In this document: one piece after another, positions 22,735 to 31,140 of the stretch
How the letters are laid out: every line of letters starts with the position of its first letter
Position numbering within the stretch: position 1 is the first letter of the stretch
Assembly (NCBI RefSeq): GCF_004745485.1
Contig: NZ_RHFG01000015.1
Span: 49,029 to 113,028, forward strand
DNA from: Brevibacterium sp. S22
Lineage (GTDB): Bacteria > Actinomycetota > Actinomycetes > Actinomycetales > Brevibacteriaceae
Length of the DNA: 64,000 bases
Direction: 5' to 3'
Notes under the pieces: model-generated
Seen by the model: the letters and a program-made list of their open reading frames with translations, nothing else
Told to the model about the DNA's origin: nothing
Database searches by the model: none
Position numbers and translations under genes: made by a program

Positions 22735-24012
22735 TCAGAGGCCCAGCGCCTCCAGACGCACGACCGCGGCATTGCGTTCGGCGGCCTCGGGTGGGGCCAG
22801 ACGCAGCACCGTCATAAGGACTTCGACGTCATCGCGGAAGTCCGGCAGGTTCGCGAACCGCCACAGCTGCTGCCAGGTCCCTTCCTGCAACAGAGTCTCC
22901 CGCATGAGCGCATCCACTTCTGCCCCGATCTCGCGCACTCCCGGTGCTTCGGAGTCCGGCAGCACAGTTCCGCTGAACCGTTCGAGTGCCGAATCCGCGT
23001 CTCCTTTCGCCAGGGCCTGTACGGTGCGCTCGAGGTCCGAATCGACGTCTCCTCGCAGTCGATAGGGTCGAGCCTCGATGCGCAGATCGCCGAGGTCGCC
23101 GATCGTTCTGCGCAGACGATTGATCTCCGCCCGGACCGTGACTTCGCTGCCGCCGACCGTCCACAGCCGCTCCACGAGTCCGGCACCGCTGATGCCCTCA
23201 GGGAACCGGTGCAGCAAGAGCAGAATCTCGGCATGACGGCGGGTCAAGGGAATCCGTCGTCCACCAGGGGCTTCCAGAGCGGGGCTGGGCCCGAGGACGG
23301 TGAGTCTGGTGCCGACCGCCTCGGTGCCGGTGTGAATCTGCTGCGGGGTGAAGAGCTGGGACAACTGGGCGCCTGCGGCCTTCGCCGTCGAGGACAGCAG
23401 GGGCAGCACGATGGAGGACACTGCGTCGTCTCCCCCTGTGACGTCGATGATGCCGATGACCTGCCCGGTCAGAGGATGGGTGACAGGAACCGCGCTGCAG
23501 CTCCAGGAGCGGACGTCGGGGGCGAAATGCTCGGCCTGGCTGACCTGCACTGGTCGACCCGAGCGCAGAGCCAACGCTGGGGCTGAGGTGCCCATGACCT
23601 CTTCGGACCAATCCGATCCGGAGACGAACCCCATCGCTTCGGCTCGGTTGCGCACGCCGCGCTCCCCTTCGACCCACAGCAGTCGCCCCTGCTCGTCGCC
23701 GAGAGCCGCCAGCAGGCCGGCGTCCCTGGCGGGTTCGATGAGGTGAGATCGCAGCAGCGGCATGATCGCGTGGAAGGGATGACGCCGCCGCACCTCGGCG
23801 AGCCGATCGGCTTCGAATGCGACTTGGACCTGCACGCTGTCGGGGTCACGCAGCCGGGCCAGAGACCGATCCCACGATTCCAACACCGAGGTGCGCACCA
23901 CAGGACCTGACGAACGTGTTTGAAGGCCCGTATCCGACGGTCCGGCCAGACGCTCATGTGCGCGTCGAACGGCGCGCTGGTAGGCGTCTTCGAGCAGCAG
24001 CGTCGAATCCAT
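22735..24012 (-). CDS. GAF-domain transcriptional regulator with C-terminal winged helix
   Basis: 425 residues. The N-terminal half resembles AcoR-type activators: RTSVLESWDRSLARLRDPDS, then a GAF-like sensor region (about 85-235) with GFVSGSDWSEEVMGTSAPALAL and SWSCSAVPVTHPLTGQVIGIIDVTGGDDA. There is no AAA+ sigma-54 domain and no Fis-type helix. Instead the C-terminus (about 265-340) carries LTRRHAEILLLLHRFPEGISGAGLVERLW and VRAEINRLRRTIGD, a winged-helix motif, followed by a helical region. It heads the ald-adhP cluster and probably activates it in response to an alcohol or aldehyde. That role is inferred from position. Confidence 0.82.
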   Translation of the reverse strand: MDSTLLLEDAYQRAVRRAHERLAGPSDTGLQTRSSGPVVRTSVLESWDRSLARLRDPDSVQVQVAFEADRLAEVRRRHPFHAIMPLLRSHLIEPARDAGLLAALGDEQGRLLWVEGERGVRNRAEAMGFVSGSDWSEEVMGTSAPALALRSGRPVQVSQAEHFAPDVRSWSCSAVPVTHPLTGQVIGIIDVTGGDDAVSSIVLPLLSSTAKAAGAQLSQLFTPQQIHTGTEAVGTRLTVLGPSPALEAPGGRRIPLTRRHAEILLLLHRFPEGISGAGLVERLWTVGGSEVTVRAEINRLRRTIGDLGDLRIEARPYRLRGDVDSDLERTVQALAKGDADSALERFSGTVLPDSEAPGVREIGAEVDALMRETLLQEGTWQQLWRFANLPDFRDDVEVLMTVLRLAPPEAAERNAAVVRLEALGL

Positions 24013-24116
24013 GGGGGACGGTCCACCTCCATCGGCGGGTGTCGGAAGTGAGTCTCAACTGCTCATAATCTAATCGCGAACCCGTCCGTGGACAAGTGCC
24101 CGTCCACCCACCAGAA

Positions 24117-24172
24117 CTACCCGACGGCGGCTGTGCAACCTCGCGCGAGGTTGCACAGCCGCCGTCGGGTAG
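24117..24172. repeat. Palindromic repeat, copy C (28-bp perfect arms)
   Basis: A perfect 56-bp palindrome (arms 24117-24144 and 24145-24172; left arm starts CTACCCGACGGCGGCTG), followed by GCAATTTGGGG. It lies between the rplA stop and the regulator gene on the minus strand and probably doubles as the rplKA terminator. Confidence 0.85.
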
Positions 24173-24235
24173 CAATTTGGGGAGAGGAAAGGGCGGGAGC
24201 GATTACTCGCTTCCCGCCCTCTTCCTGTGCATCGA

Positions 24236-24931
24236 TCAGATGCGCAGGCCCGAGTGGTCGACGGGAACGGCAGGGCCGTTCGACGTCGTGACCGTGGCCT
24301 TGCTGATGTAGCGGCCCTTCGACGACGACGGCTTCAGACGCAGGATCTCTTCGATCGCTGCATCGAAGTTCGCCTGCAGAGCTTCCTCGGAGAAGGAGAC
24401 CTTTCCGATGATGAAGTGCAGGTTCGAGTGCTTGTCGACGCGGAATTCGATCTTTCCGCCCTTGATGTCGGTGACGGCCTTGGCGACATCCATGGTCACA
24501 GTGCCGGTCTTCGGGTTCGGCATCAGGCCACGGGGACCCAGCACCTTACCGAGACGACCGACCTTGCCCATCATGTCGGGGGTCGCAACAGCGGCATCGA
24601 AGTCGGTGAACCCTCCGGCCACCTTCTCCAGCAGGTCATCGGAACCGACGTAGTCAGCACCTGCTTCACGGGCAGCTTCTGCACGGTCGCCGGCAGCGAA
24701 CACCAGGACCCGAGCGGTCTTACCGGTACCATGCGGAAGGTTCACGGTGCCGCGCACCATCTGGTCCGCCTTGCGGGGATCAACACCCAGGCGGAGAGCG
24801 ACCTCGACGGTGGCGTCGTACTTCGCCACTGTGGTCTCTTTGGCCAGGGCGATTGCCTGAGCCGGTTCGTAGTTCACATCTGCGGCGATCTTCTCTGCCG
24901 CGGCCTGGTAGGCCTTAGAACGCTTTGCCAT
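24236..24931 (-). CDS. rplA: 50S ribosomal protein L1
   Basis: 231 residues from ATG 24931 ([15 protein letters not shown]), preceded by AAGGAG; the longer reading to 24979 adds an unrelated N-terminus. Motifs: [36 protein letters not shown] and SSSKGRYI. L1 binds 23S rRNA at the L1 stalk and often represses its own operon. It lies 64 bases after rplK. Confidence 0.98.
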   Translation of the reverse strand: MAKRSKAYQAAAEKIAADVNYEPAQAIALAKETTVAKYDATVEVALRLGVDPRKADQMVRGTVNLPHGTGKTARVLVFAAGDRAEAAREAGADYVGSDDLLEKVAGGFTDFDAAVATPDMMGKVGRLGKVLGPRGLMPNPKTGTVTMDVAKAVTDIKGGKIEFRVDKHSNLHFIIGKVSFSEEALQANFDAAIEEILRLKPSSSKGRYISKATVTTSNGPAVPVDHSGLRI

Positions 24932-24995
24932 CTGCTTTACTCCTTGCAGTCGTGGTGTGGGCTGCGTAGGCCCTACCACTGTGTGGGTTGAGGTC

Positions 24996-25433
24996 TCAGA
25001 CCTCGATGTCGGTGGTGACGCCCATGGAACGCGCGGTTCCGGCGACGATGCGGTCGGCCTGTTCCAGGGTGTTGGCGTTCAGGTCGGGCATCTTCGTGGT
25101 TGCGATCTCACGCACCTGGTCGGCGCTCAGGTGAGCGACCTTCACGGTGTGCGGGGTGGCCGAACCCGACTTCACTCCGGCGGCCTTCTTGATCAGCTCG
25201 GCTGCCGGCGGAGTCTTGAGAACGAAGTCGAACGAACGATCTTCGTACACAGTGATCTCGACGGGAACGATGTTTCCACGCTGGGATTCTGTGGCGGCAT
25301 TGTAGGCCTTGCAGAATTCCATGATGTTGACGCCGTGCTGGGCAAGCGCCGGACCGATCGGAGGAGCCGGGTTAGCGGCACCTGCCTGAATCTGGAGCTT
25401 GACGAGGCCGGCTACCTTTTTCTTGGGAGGCAT
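24996..25433 (-). CDS. rplK: 50S ribosomal protein L11
   Basis: 145 residues. [20 protein letters not shown], then [20 protein letters not shown], and the C-terminal GTARSMGVT are diagnostic. L11 is part of the GTPase-associated centre and is needed for RelA activation. The ATG at 25433 follows a 333-base gap after nusG, so rplKA is probably a separate transcript. Confidence 0.98.
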   Translation of the reverse strand: MPPKKKVAGLVKLQIQAGAANPAPPIGPALAQHGVNIMEFCKAYNAATESQRGNIVPVEITVYEDRSFDFVLKTPPAAELIKKAAGVKSGSATPHTVKVAHLSADQVREIATTKMPDLNANTLEQADRIVAGTARSMGVTTDIEV

Positions 25434-25766
25434 GTACGGTCCTTAATCTTGAAGTTTCGATGTGCCAGACATATACAGCACATCGTTCGACGGCGACCTT
25501 CCGATAAGGGCCGCAATCAAACCACACCAGTATTCCATGCGCGCACACCTGTGGGCAAATGCTGGCGAGGCGGATCACCTGGTTGACTTCCCGTTCAAGC
25601 GCAGGCCCGAATATCGACCGAAGGAAGGCTCGAAATCCGGGCTCAGCCTTGAACGGGGGAATATCCTCGCCGAGGCGGCCGCCCCGGCAATGCGGAAGGG
25701 GCCCGGAATCGTCCGGGCCCCTTCGGTGATGATCGCCTCAGGGCGATCAAGCAGATCTGCGTGGTC
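25434..25766 (-). promoter_or_regulatory. Intergenic region nusG-rplK
   Basis: 333 bases with no convincing gene. It contains the nusG terminator hairpin (25695-25724), a smaller stem GATCGCC/GGCGATC (about 25731-25747) and, nearer rplK, presumably the rplK promoter. No consensus promoter pair was clear to me. Confidence 0.5.
25695..25724 (-). terminator. Terminator after nusG
   Basis: A 13-bp perfect stem (GAAGGGGCCCGGA/TCCGGGCCCCTTC) with a 4-base loop, 43 bases past the nusG stop. Confidence 0.8.
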
Positions 25767-26648
25767 TCAGAGCTTCGAGACCTGATCGAAGCCGAGCTCG
25801 ACGGGAACATCGCGTTCGAAGATCGACAGCAGCACGGTGAGCTTCTGCGATTCCGGACGGATCTCCTGGATCGTGGCGGGGTGTCCTTCGAAGGACCCCT
25901 CCTTGACGAGGACGGACTCGCCGACCTCGAATTCCACCTCGGTCACGGGCGCGGACTTCGCGGCAGCCTCGGCGGCCGGCCCCTCGGCAGCGGCGGCCTC
26001 GGCCTGGCGCTCTTCGAAGATCGGCGCGAGCATCGAGAAGACCTCGTCGATCGACAGCGGGGTGGGGTCGTAGGCGTTGCCGACGAATCCGGTGACGCCC
26101 GGAGTGTGGCGGACTGCGCCCCACGACTCGTCGGTCAGCTCCATACGCACGAGCACGTAGCCGGGGATGCGCACGCGGCGGACCTGTTTGCGCTGGCCGT
26201 TCTTGATCTCGACGACGTCTTCCATCGGCACCTGGGACTCGAAGATGAACTCTTCGAGGTTGAGGCTGACCGTGCGGTTCTCGAGGTTCTGCTTCACGCG
26301 GTTCTCATAGCCTGCGTAAGAGTGGATGACGTACCAGTCACCCTCCTGCATACGCAGCTCGGCCTTGAATTCCTCGGCCGGGTCGACCTCGTCGACAGCG
26401 TCGCCGTCTACAGCGGCATCGTTCTGCGCAACGTCGGCTTCAGCAGCGTCGCCGTCTTCAGCGGCATCGTCCTGGACAACGTCAGCTTCAGCAGCGTCTG
26501 CGGACTCGTCGTCTGCGTTCTCGGCGGCGGTCGACTCGGCGTCGCCGGCCATCTCTTCGGGCTCGGGCACCACAGCGGCACCCGACTCTTCGGGAGTGAC
26601 GTCCTGGGTCTCAGGGGTCTCCTGCTCAGGTGAGTTGGTATCCGACAC
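25767..26648 (-). CDS. nusG: Transcription termination/antitermination factor NusG with acidic N-terminal extension
   Basis: 293 residues, GTG start at 26648 with GAGGAA upstream. The NGN domain (about 100-210) begins [20 protein letters not shown] and contains [31 protein letters not shown]. The KOW domain (about 240-293) contains [22 protein letters not shown]. The first 95 or so residues are a highly acidic, Ala-rich extension with an internal repeat ([16 protein letters not shown] / [16 protein letters not shown]). NusG links RNA polymerase to Rho or the ribosome. Actinobacterial NusG often carries such extensions, but this one is long. It follows secE by 82 bases. Confidence 0.97.
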   Translation of the reverse strand: MSDTNSPEQETPETQDVTPEESGAAVVPEPEEMAGDAESTAAENADDESADAAEADVVQDDAAEDGDAAEADVAQNDAAVDGDAVDEVDPAEEFKAELRMQEGDWYVIHSYAGYENRVKQNLENRTVSLNLEEFIFESQVPMEDVVEIKNGQRKQVRRVRIPGYVLVRMELTDESWGAVRHTPGVTGFVGNAYDPTPLSIDEVFSMLAPIFEERQAEAAAAEGPAAEAAAKSAPVTEVEFEVGESVLVKEGSFEGHPATIQEIRPESQKLTVLLSIFERDVPVELGFDQVSKL

Positions 26649-26730
26649 CGATCAATTCCTCGCTTCGCGTTTTGTGATTCCCGGATGGGGGTGAAGTTTG
26701 AGCTTTGGGGCAGTCACGGCTGAGGCCGTG

Positions 26731-27009
26731 TCACCACAGGGGCCACAGCGGAGTTCCGCCGAATACGAATCCGACGAGCTTGCCGAAGACCAGGTCGAGG
26801 CCCGTGACGAGAAGCATCATGAACAGGATGAAGCCCAGCACGACGAGCGTGTAGTTGAGCAGCTGCTTCCGAGTCGGCGTGACGACCTTCTTGAGCTCTG
26901 CCACAACTTCGCGGAAGAACTGCAGGATTCGTCCGAAGAATCCGAGCTTCTTGGGACTGGAGGCACTATTGGGTGCGCTGCCAGTCTTCTTTGCCGGTGT
27001 GTCGCTCAC
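26731..27009 (-). CDS. secE: Preprotein translocase subunit SecE
   Basis: 92 residues, GTG start with GAGG upstream. The amphipathic helix FFREVVAELKKVVTPTRKQLL and the single membrane segment (about 52-75, LVVLGFILFMMLLVTGLDLVF) are typical of SecE, which clamps the SecY channel. Position between tRNA-Trp and nusG is the standard one. Confidence 0.97.
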   Translation of the reverse strand: MSDTPAKKTGSAPNSASSPKKLGFFGRILQFFREVVAELKKVVTPTRKQLLNYTLVVLGFILFMMLLVTGLDLVFGKLVGFVFGGTPLWPLW

Positions 27010-27105
27010 ACATCCTCACTCGGTCGGTTTCGTTTGGCTTCCACAATTGTTCGTGCCGGTCGAGGACGGCGCCTGGCCGATGAGACTTCGGCAGAGTCAA
27101 CTGCG

Positions 27106-27178
27106 CAGGGGTGACAGGACTCGAACCTGCAACCTACGGTTTTGGAGACCGTTGCGCTACCAATTGCGCCACACCCCT
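27106..27178 (-). tRNA. tRNA-Trp (CCA anticodon)
   Basis: 73 bases. Acceptor AGGGGTG/CACCCCT, discriminator G, anticodon loop TCTCCAAAA with CCA, T-arm GGTTCGAGTCC. The 3' CCA is not encoded. It lies just upstream of secE, the same place as in mycobacteria. Confidence 0.97.
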
Positions 27179-27300
27179 CTGGTCGGATCGAAGAGATCTT
27201 GTCGATCCCTGTGGTGTCCGACCACGAGAAACGAGCATACCGTGCCCGACCGTCGTTCGTCGAACCGAGGGTCGAAGCACTGTCTCGAACGTGTCGACGC

Positions 27301-28956
27301 TCACTCACCGGCGGGTTCGTCGACCGGTGGCTGGCTCACGAGCGGCCGGGGTTCGGGGAAGCGGACCCACGGTTCGATCTGCACCTGTCTGTCCGGTGTG
27401 ACGGTGATGATCTGCACGTCGATGGGCCGTTTCGTCTCGTTGTCGACGCGGATGATGCTCAGTTCCGCGTTCATCTTCAGTGGTCCCGGCGTCAGCGCAT
27501 TAGCCAGGGCGCCGCCGGTCGTGGAGCTGACGTAGCGGGTTCCCGAACCGAAGTTCTCCGGTCCGACCCGACGGTGCCAGTGTCCGCTCAGAGCGTAGTC
27601 TGCGCATCCCGAGCGCAGAGTCGGTCCGCCGACGGCAGGATCGTGGATGAGCATGATGTCGAAGTCGGCCTCGCAGGCTTCGTCACGCAGCCGCTGCGCA
27701 TACTGGTCGGCGGTCAGGTCGGTTTCGAGCTGCGGCCCGGATCCGAACACTGTGCGGCGAGGGTCGGCGGCGCCGAAGAAGGTCACCCCTGCCATCTCCG
27801 CGGTGGAGTCTTCGAGGACCTTCCAGCCGCGGGCCTTCGCATGCTGGGTCGTGCCCATGGAATCGTGGTTGCCCTTGACGATCATCCGCGGCAGCTTCTC
27901 CGGCAGTTCGTCGTCGAGCACATCGAGGCAGTAGTTCTCTGCCGACGTTCCGGTCATAGAGATGTCACCGCCGTCGATGTAGGCATCGGCCCGGCTCATT
28001 CCCGCGACCTCACCGACGACGCGAGCCATTCCGATATTGCAGTGGATATCGGATCCATAGACGAAGGTCGACACGCCTTTCTGTCCCTGGCCCTCACCGC
28101 TGTCAGCAGCGGGTGCTCCGATGCCGGCGGGTGGGACGAGTCCCCGGTCGGTCCAATTGCCGGTGATCGGGCGGTCGTTCCATTGCGCCCGCAGGGCCTC
28201 CAGAACGTCGTCGTAGAAGGCATCGTTGTCGTCGGCGAAGTCCTGCACCGCCCCGAACGCGGTGTCGATGATTCCGCCGAGGCGGCCCGTGACCTGGGAA
28301 CCCGCCAGGGGCGTGCCTTCGAATGCCGGATCGGCGGCGATCGGTTTCGGACGGTTGAGCACGACGGTGCCGAGCCCGGTGAGGACGAGCACGAGCACCA
28401 GTCCGATTCCGAGGAGTTCTTTGCCGACGAAGGCCCGGATGACTGTGTCGCCCCGAGTGGGCCCGAGGAAGAGGACCAGACCGACGAGTCCGCCGGTGAT
28501 CACACAGACGGCCAGCGCCCACCGGGTGAGGATCTCTTGGCTGAGTCCCTCGATGACCTGGTCGATCTGTGCCTGCGGGGCCGAGAACAGAGAGGCGTAG
28601 GAGGCGATGTCGCCGCCGAGGGCATCGACGGCTCCCCCGCCCGGATCCGCGACCGCCTCGGGGTCGGCTGCGGGGCGCTCTGCGTCGCTGGAGTCGCCGG
28701 ACACGGGGATCTCTCCGATGTCGACGTGCAGTCCCAGGCCGAGGGGGATGACATCCTCGGTGGGGACGAGCAGCTTGCCCAGGGGGCCGAAGTCGACGGT
28801 GAGCCGGGAGTCAGCGGTGACCCGGTACTGCGCCTCATGCGGGCCGAAGGTGAGGTCGGCCCGCGAGGTGAACAGCGCCCAGGGCAGGGTGACGAGTGCA
28901 ACCGCGGCCAAGGTGATGATGAGTGCGGTGATTCTGCGACGTGATGACACGGCCAC
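27301..28956 (-). CDS. Membrane-anchored metallophosphoesterase
   Basis: 551 residues from GTG 28956, 4 bases after the murB stop; GTG 28950 is also possible. The N-terminal half has three hydrophobic segments (about 5-25, 145-165, 180-205). The C-terminal half is a calcineurin-like phosphoesterase with the full metal set: YGSDIHCN, DGGDISMT, VKGNHDSMG, LIHDPAV and SGHWHRR. The catalytic domain is predicted on one membrane face; with three segments the side is ambiguous. The substrate is unknown. It is in the hadA-hadB-murB transcript. Confidence 0.85.
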   Translation of the reverse strand: MAVSSRRRITALIITLAAVALVTLPWALFTSRADLTFGPHEAQYRVTADSRLTVDFGPLGKLLVPTEDVIPLGLGLHVDIGEIPVSGDSSDAERPAADPEAVADPGGGAVDALGGDIASYASLFSAPQAQIDQVIEGLSQEILTRWALAVCVITGGLVGLVLFLGPTRGDTVIRAFVGKELLGIGLVLVLVLTGLGTVVLNRPKPIAADPAFEGTPLAGSQVTGRLGGIIDTAFGAVQDFADDNDAFYDDVLEALRAQWNDRPITGNWTDRGLVPPAGIGAPAADSGEGQGQKGVSTFVYGSDIHCNIGMARVVGEVAGMSRADAYIDGGDISMTGTSAENYCLDVLDDELPEKLPRMIVKGNHDSMGTTQHAKARGWKVLEDSTAEMAGVTFFGAADPRRTVFGSGPQLETDLTADQYAQRLRDEACEADFDIMLIHDPAVGGPTLRSGCADYALSGHWHRRVGPENFGSGTRYVSSTTGGALANALTPGPLKMNAELSIIRVDNETKRPIDVQIITVTPDRQVQIEPWVRFPEPRPLVSQPPVDEPAGE

Positions 28957-28960
28957 CAGT

Positions 28961-30070
28961 CTAAGGACGCTTCCCGTCGTCGATGGAGCAGCCGATGAAG
29001 GTCGGTTCGGGTTCGAGTGTGATGTCGAAGGCGTCTTCGACACCGGAGACGATGGTCGCAGCGAGTTCGATCACATCTGCCGCGCTCGCGTGTCCCCGGT
29101 TCGTCAGCGCCAGGGTGTGCTTGGTCGACAGCGATGCCCGTCCGTCGCCGAGGCTGAAGCCCTTGGCGAATCCGGCATGCTCGATCAGCCAGGCCGCCGA
29201 TGTCTTCGTCCTGCCCTCGATCTTCGCTCCGCTCAGCGGGTCGGTCACCGGGTAGCGAGGAGCCTCGGCGGGCAGGACCGCTGCGTCGTCGACGATGGGG
29301 TTGGTGAAGAAGGAACCGGCCGACCAGGAGTCGTGATCAGCCTCATCGAGGACCATGCCCTTCGAGCGGCGCAGCGCGATGACGTTCTCTCGCACGCGCT
29401 TCGCCGGGACGCGGGTGCCGATCTCGACGTCGAGTGTCGAGGCCAGCTGAGCGTAGCGCACCGGCAGCGACTCGTCACTGCGTCGGAGGTCGAAGGTCAC
29501 TGAGAGCACGACGAACTGAGGGGTGCCGGCCGCGATCTGGGCACGTTTGAGCGCCGAGGTGCGGTAGCCGAATTCGAGTTCGACGGCGGTGAGGTGGCGG
29601 ATCTGACCGGCCACACGGTCGAACACCTCGACAGAGGAGATGAGCTCACCGACCTCGGTGCCGTATGCGCCGACGTTCTGTATCGGGGTCGCACCGACCG
29701 ATCCCGGGATCCCGGACAGCGCTTCCAACCCGGAGAGCCCGAAGTCGAGTGTATGGGCGACGAACGCGTCCCAGTCCTCCCCTGCCTCGGCGGTGACCCG
29801 GGTGTCGGTCGCCGTGGTCTCGGTCGTCTCCACTCCGGTGGTCCGGACCACGCAGACGGCGCCGTCGAACCCCGCATCGGCGATGAGCAGGTTCGATCCG
29901 CCGCCGATGAAGAGCACCCCGGCCCTCTCCCGACCGCTGAGTGCGAGCGGATGAGCGCGGCAGAAGTCGAGCAGCTCGTCCCGGGTGTTCGCGACGGTCA
30001 CCTGCGGGGCCGGCCCGCCGAGGCGGAAGGTGGTGAACGCCGCGAGTTCCTGGGTGCGGGCTTCGGTCAC
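28961..30070 (-). CDS. murB: UDP-N-acetylenolpyruvoylglucosamine reductase
   Basis: 369 residues, GTG start overlapping the hadB stop (GTGA). FAD-binding motifs FIGGGSNLLIAD and LSGIPGSVGATPIQNVGAYG; catalytic region SAGSFFTNPIV (Ser proton donor); GRTKTSAAWLIEHAGFAKG; the closing Glu in EPEPTFIG. It makes UDP-MurNAc for peptidoglycan in the cytoplasm, using NADPH. Confidence 0.97.
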   Translation of the reverse strand: MTEARTQELAAFTTFRLGGPAPQVTVANTRDELLDFCRAHPLALSGRERAGVLFIGGGSNLLIADAGFDGAVCVVRTTGVETTETTATDTRVTAEAGEDWDAFVAHTLDFGLSGLEALSGIPGSVGATPIQNVGAYGTEVGELISSVEVFDRVAGQIRHLTAVELEFGYRTSALKRAQIAAGTPQFVVLSVTFDLRRSDESLPVRYAQLASTLDVEIGTRVPAKRVRENVIALRRSKGMVLDEADHDSWSAGSFFTNPIVDDAAVLPAEAPRYPVTDPLSGAKIEGRTKTSAAWLIEHAGFAKGFSLGDGRASLSTKHTLALTNRGHASAADVIELAATIVSGVEDAFDITLEPEPTFIGCSIDDGKRP

Positions 30071-30510
30071 CGCGAGATCCGAACCTGGGTGCGGCTGAGG
30101 ACATCTGCCGCACCGGACTTCACGGTGATGTCGATGCGGGCGGTGCCGACGGCTGGGTCGACGGCGCCGACCGTGGCGGTGAGGGCGAGCGAGGTCGTCG
30201 GGGTCGCAGGTGATCCGGCTGCGGCGTCAGGGACGACGACGGGTGCGGAGAAGCGGGTCCGGTAGTCCACGATCGCACCGGGATCACCGAGCCATTCGGC
30301 GACCGGGGCGATGACCGCTGCCATCGAGAGCATCCCGTGGGCGATGACATCGTCGAGTCCGACTTCGCGGGCGAAGCGTTCGTTCCAGTGGATCGGATTG
30401 TGGTCGCCCGAGGCTGCGGCGTAGTCGACCAGGGAGGCCCGCGACAGCGGGATCTCCGATTCGACGACGGTGTCTCCGATGGTCAGTGCGGAGAGGTCGA
30501 TGGGGCTCAT
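30067..30510 (-). CDS. MaoC-family (3R)-hydroxyacyl dehydratase subunit, HadB-like
   Basis: 147 residues. The hot-dog hydratase motif ASGDHNPIHW places Asp36 and His41 exactly where mycobacterial HadB has its catalytic pair. The rest fits the family (AHGMLSMAAVIAPVAEWLG, DYRTRFSAPVVVPD). It should dehydrate 3-hydroxyacyl thioesters with the non-catalytic partner encoded immediately upstream, which overlaps by 4 bases. Brevibacterium is not known to make mycolic acids, so the pair probably serves ordinary or modified fatty-acid elongation. Confidence 0.88.
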   Translation of the reverse strand: MSPIDLSALTIGDTVVESEIPLSRASLVDYAAASGDHNPIHWNERFAREVGLDDVIAHGMLSMAAVIAPVAEWLGDPGAIVDYRTRFSAPVVVPDAAAGSPATPTTSLALTATVGAVDPAVGTARIDITVKSGAADVLSRTQVRISR

Positions 30511-30956
30511 TCTCCGTCTCCTCTCACGACGATGGTCGAGGTCACGGCGACGACGGGCTGCTGCGCGGCATCGGTGATCTCGGTGCGGGTGGTGATCATG
30601 GCGTTGCTGCCGGCAGCTCGGACACCATCGACGTGGGTGACGGCCGACAGCTGGTCACCGGCGACGATGGGGCGGGTGAACGAGAACTGCTCGGAGCCGT
30701 GGACGACCTTCGAGAAGTCGATGCCCGAATCGGGGTCGGAGATATAGGCGGCTTCGGACTTCTGCGCGATGATCACGGCGAAGGTGGTCGGAGCGACGAC
30801 GTCGCGGTAGCCCAGAGCGGTGGCCGCCTCGGTGTCGAAATGGTAATCGGCCTTCGACCCGGTGGCGAGCGCGAACTCCGCGATCGCCTCCCGGGAGACC
30901 TCATAGGGCTCAGGCAGGGAGAACGAGGCCCCCTGCTTCTCCGTATTCACCGGCAT
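30507..30956 (-). CDS. FAS1-like dehydratase domain protein, HadA-like
   Basis: 149 residues from ATG 30956 (MPVNTEKQG); an upstream start at 31025 adds a sequence unlike the family. YEVSREAIAEFALATGSKADYHFD and GYRDVVAPTTFAVIIAQK are typical of the N-terminal hot-dog half (MaoC_dehydrat_N). The catalytic Asp/His pair is absent, as expected for the substrate-binding subunit of a HadAB-type heterodimer. It is the first gene of the hadA-hadB-murB-phosphoesterase run. Confidence 0.86.
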   Translation of the reverse strand: MPVNTEKQGASFSLPEPYEVSREAIAEFALATGSKADYHFDTEAATALGYRDVVAPTTFAVIIAQKSEAAYISDPDSGIDFSKVVHGSEQFSFTRPIVAGDQLSAVTHVDGVRAAGSNAMITTRTEITDAAQQPVVAVTSTIVVRGDGE

Positions 30957-31140
30957 ATGCGCTCTCTCTTCCACTGGGGTCAGTATCGACACCAGCCTAA
31001 AGCACGGCCTGAGGGCGACGCTCACCGGCGAAGAATTGATCGCGCGTTCGTGTCCGGTTCACACAATTCCTGCACCATCAGGCTCATGGCCTCGAAACTG
31101 GTATATGTTGTCCACATCACATCAGGTAAGGAGTAGTGCG

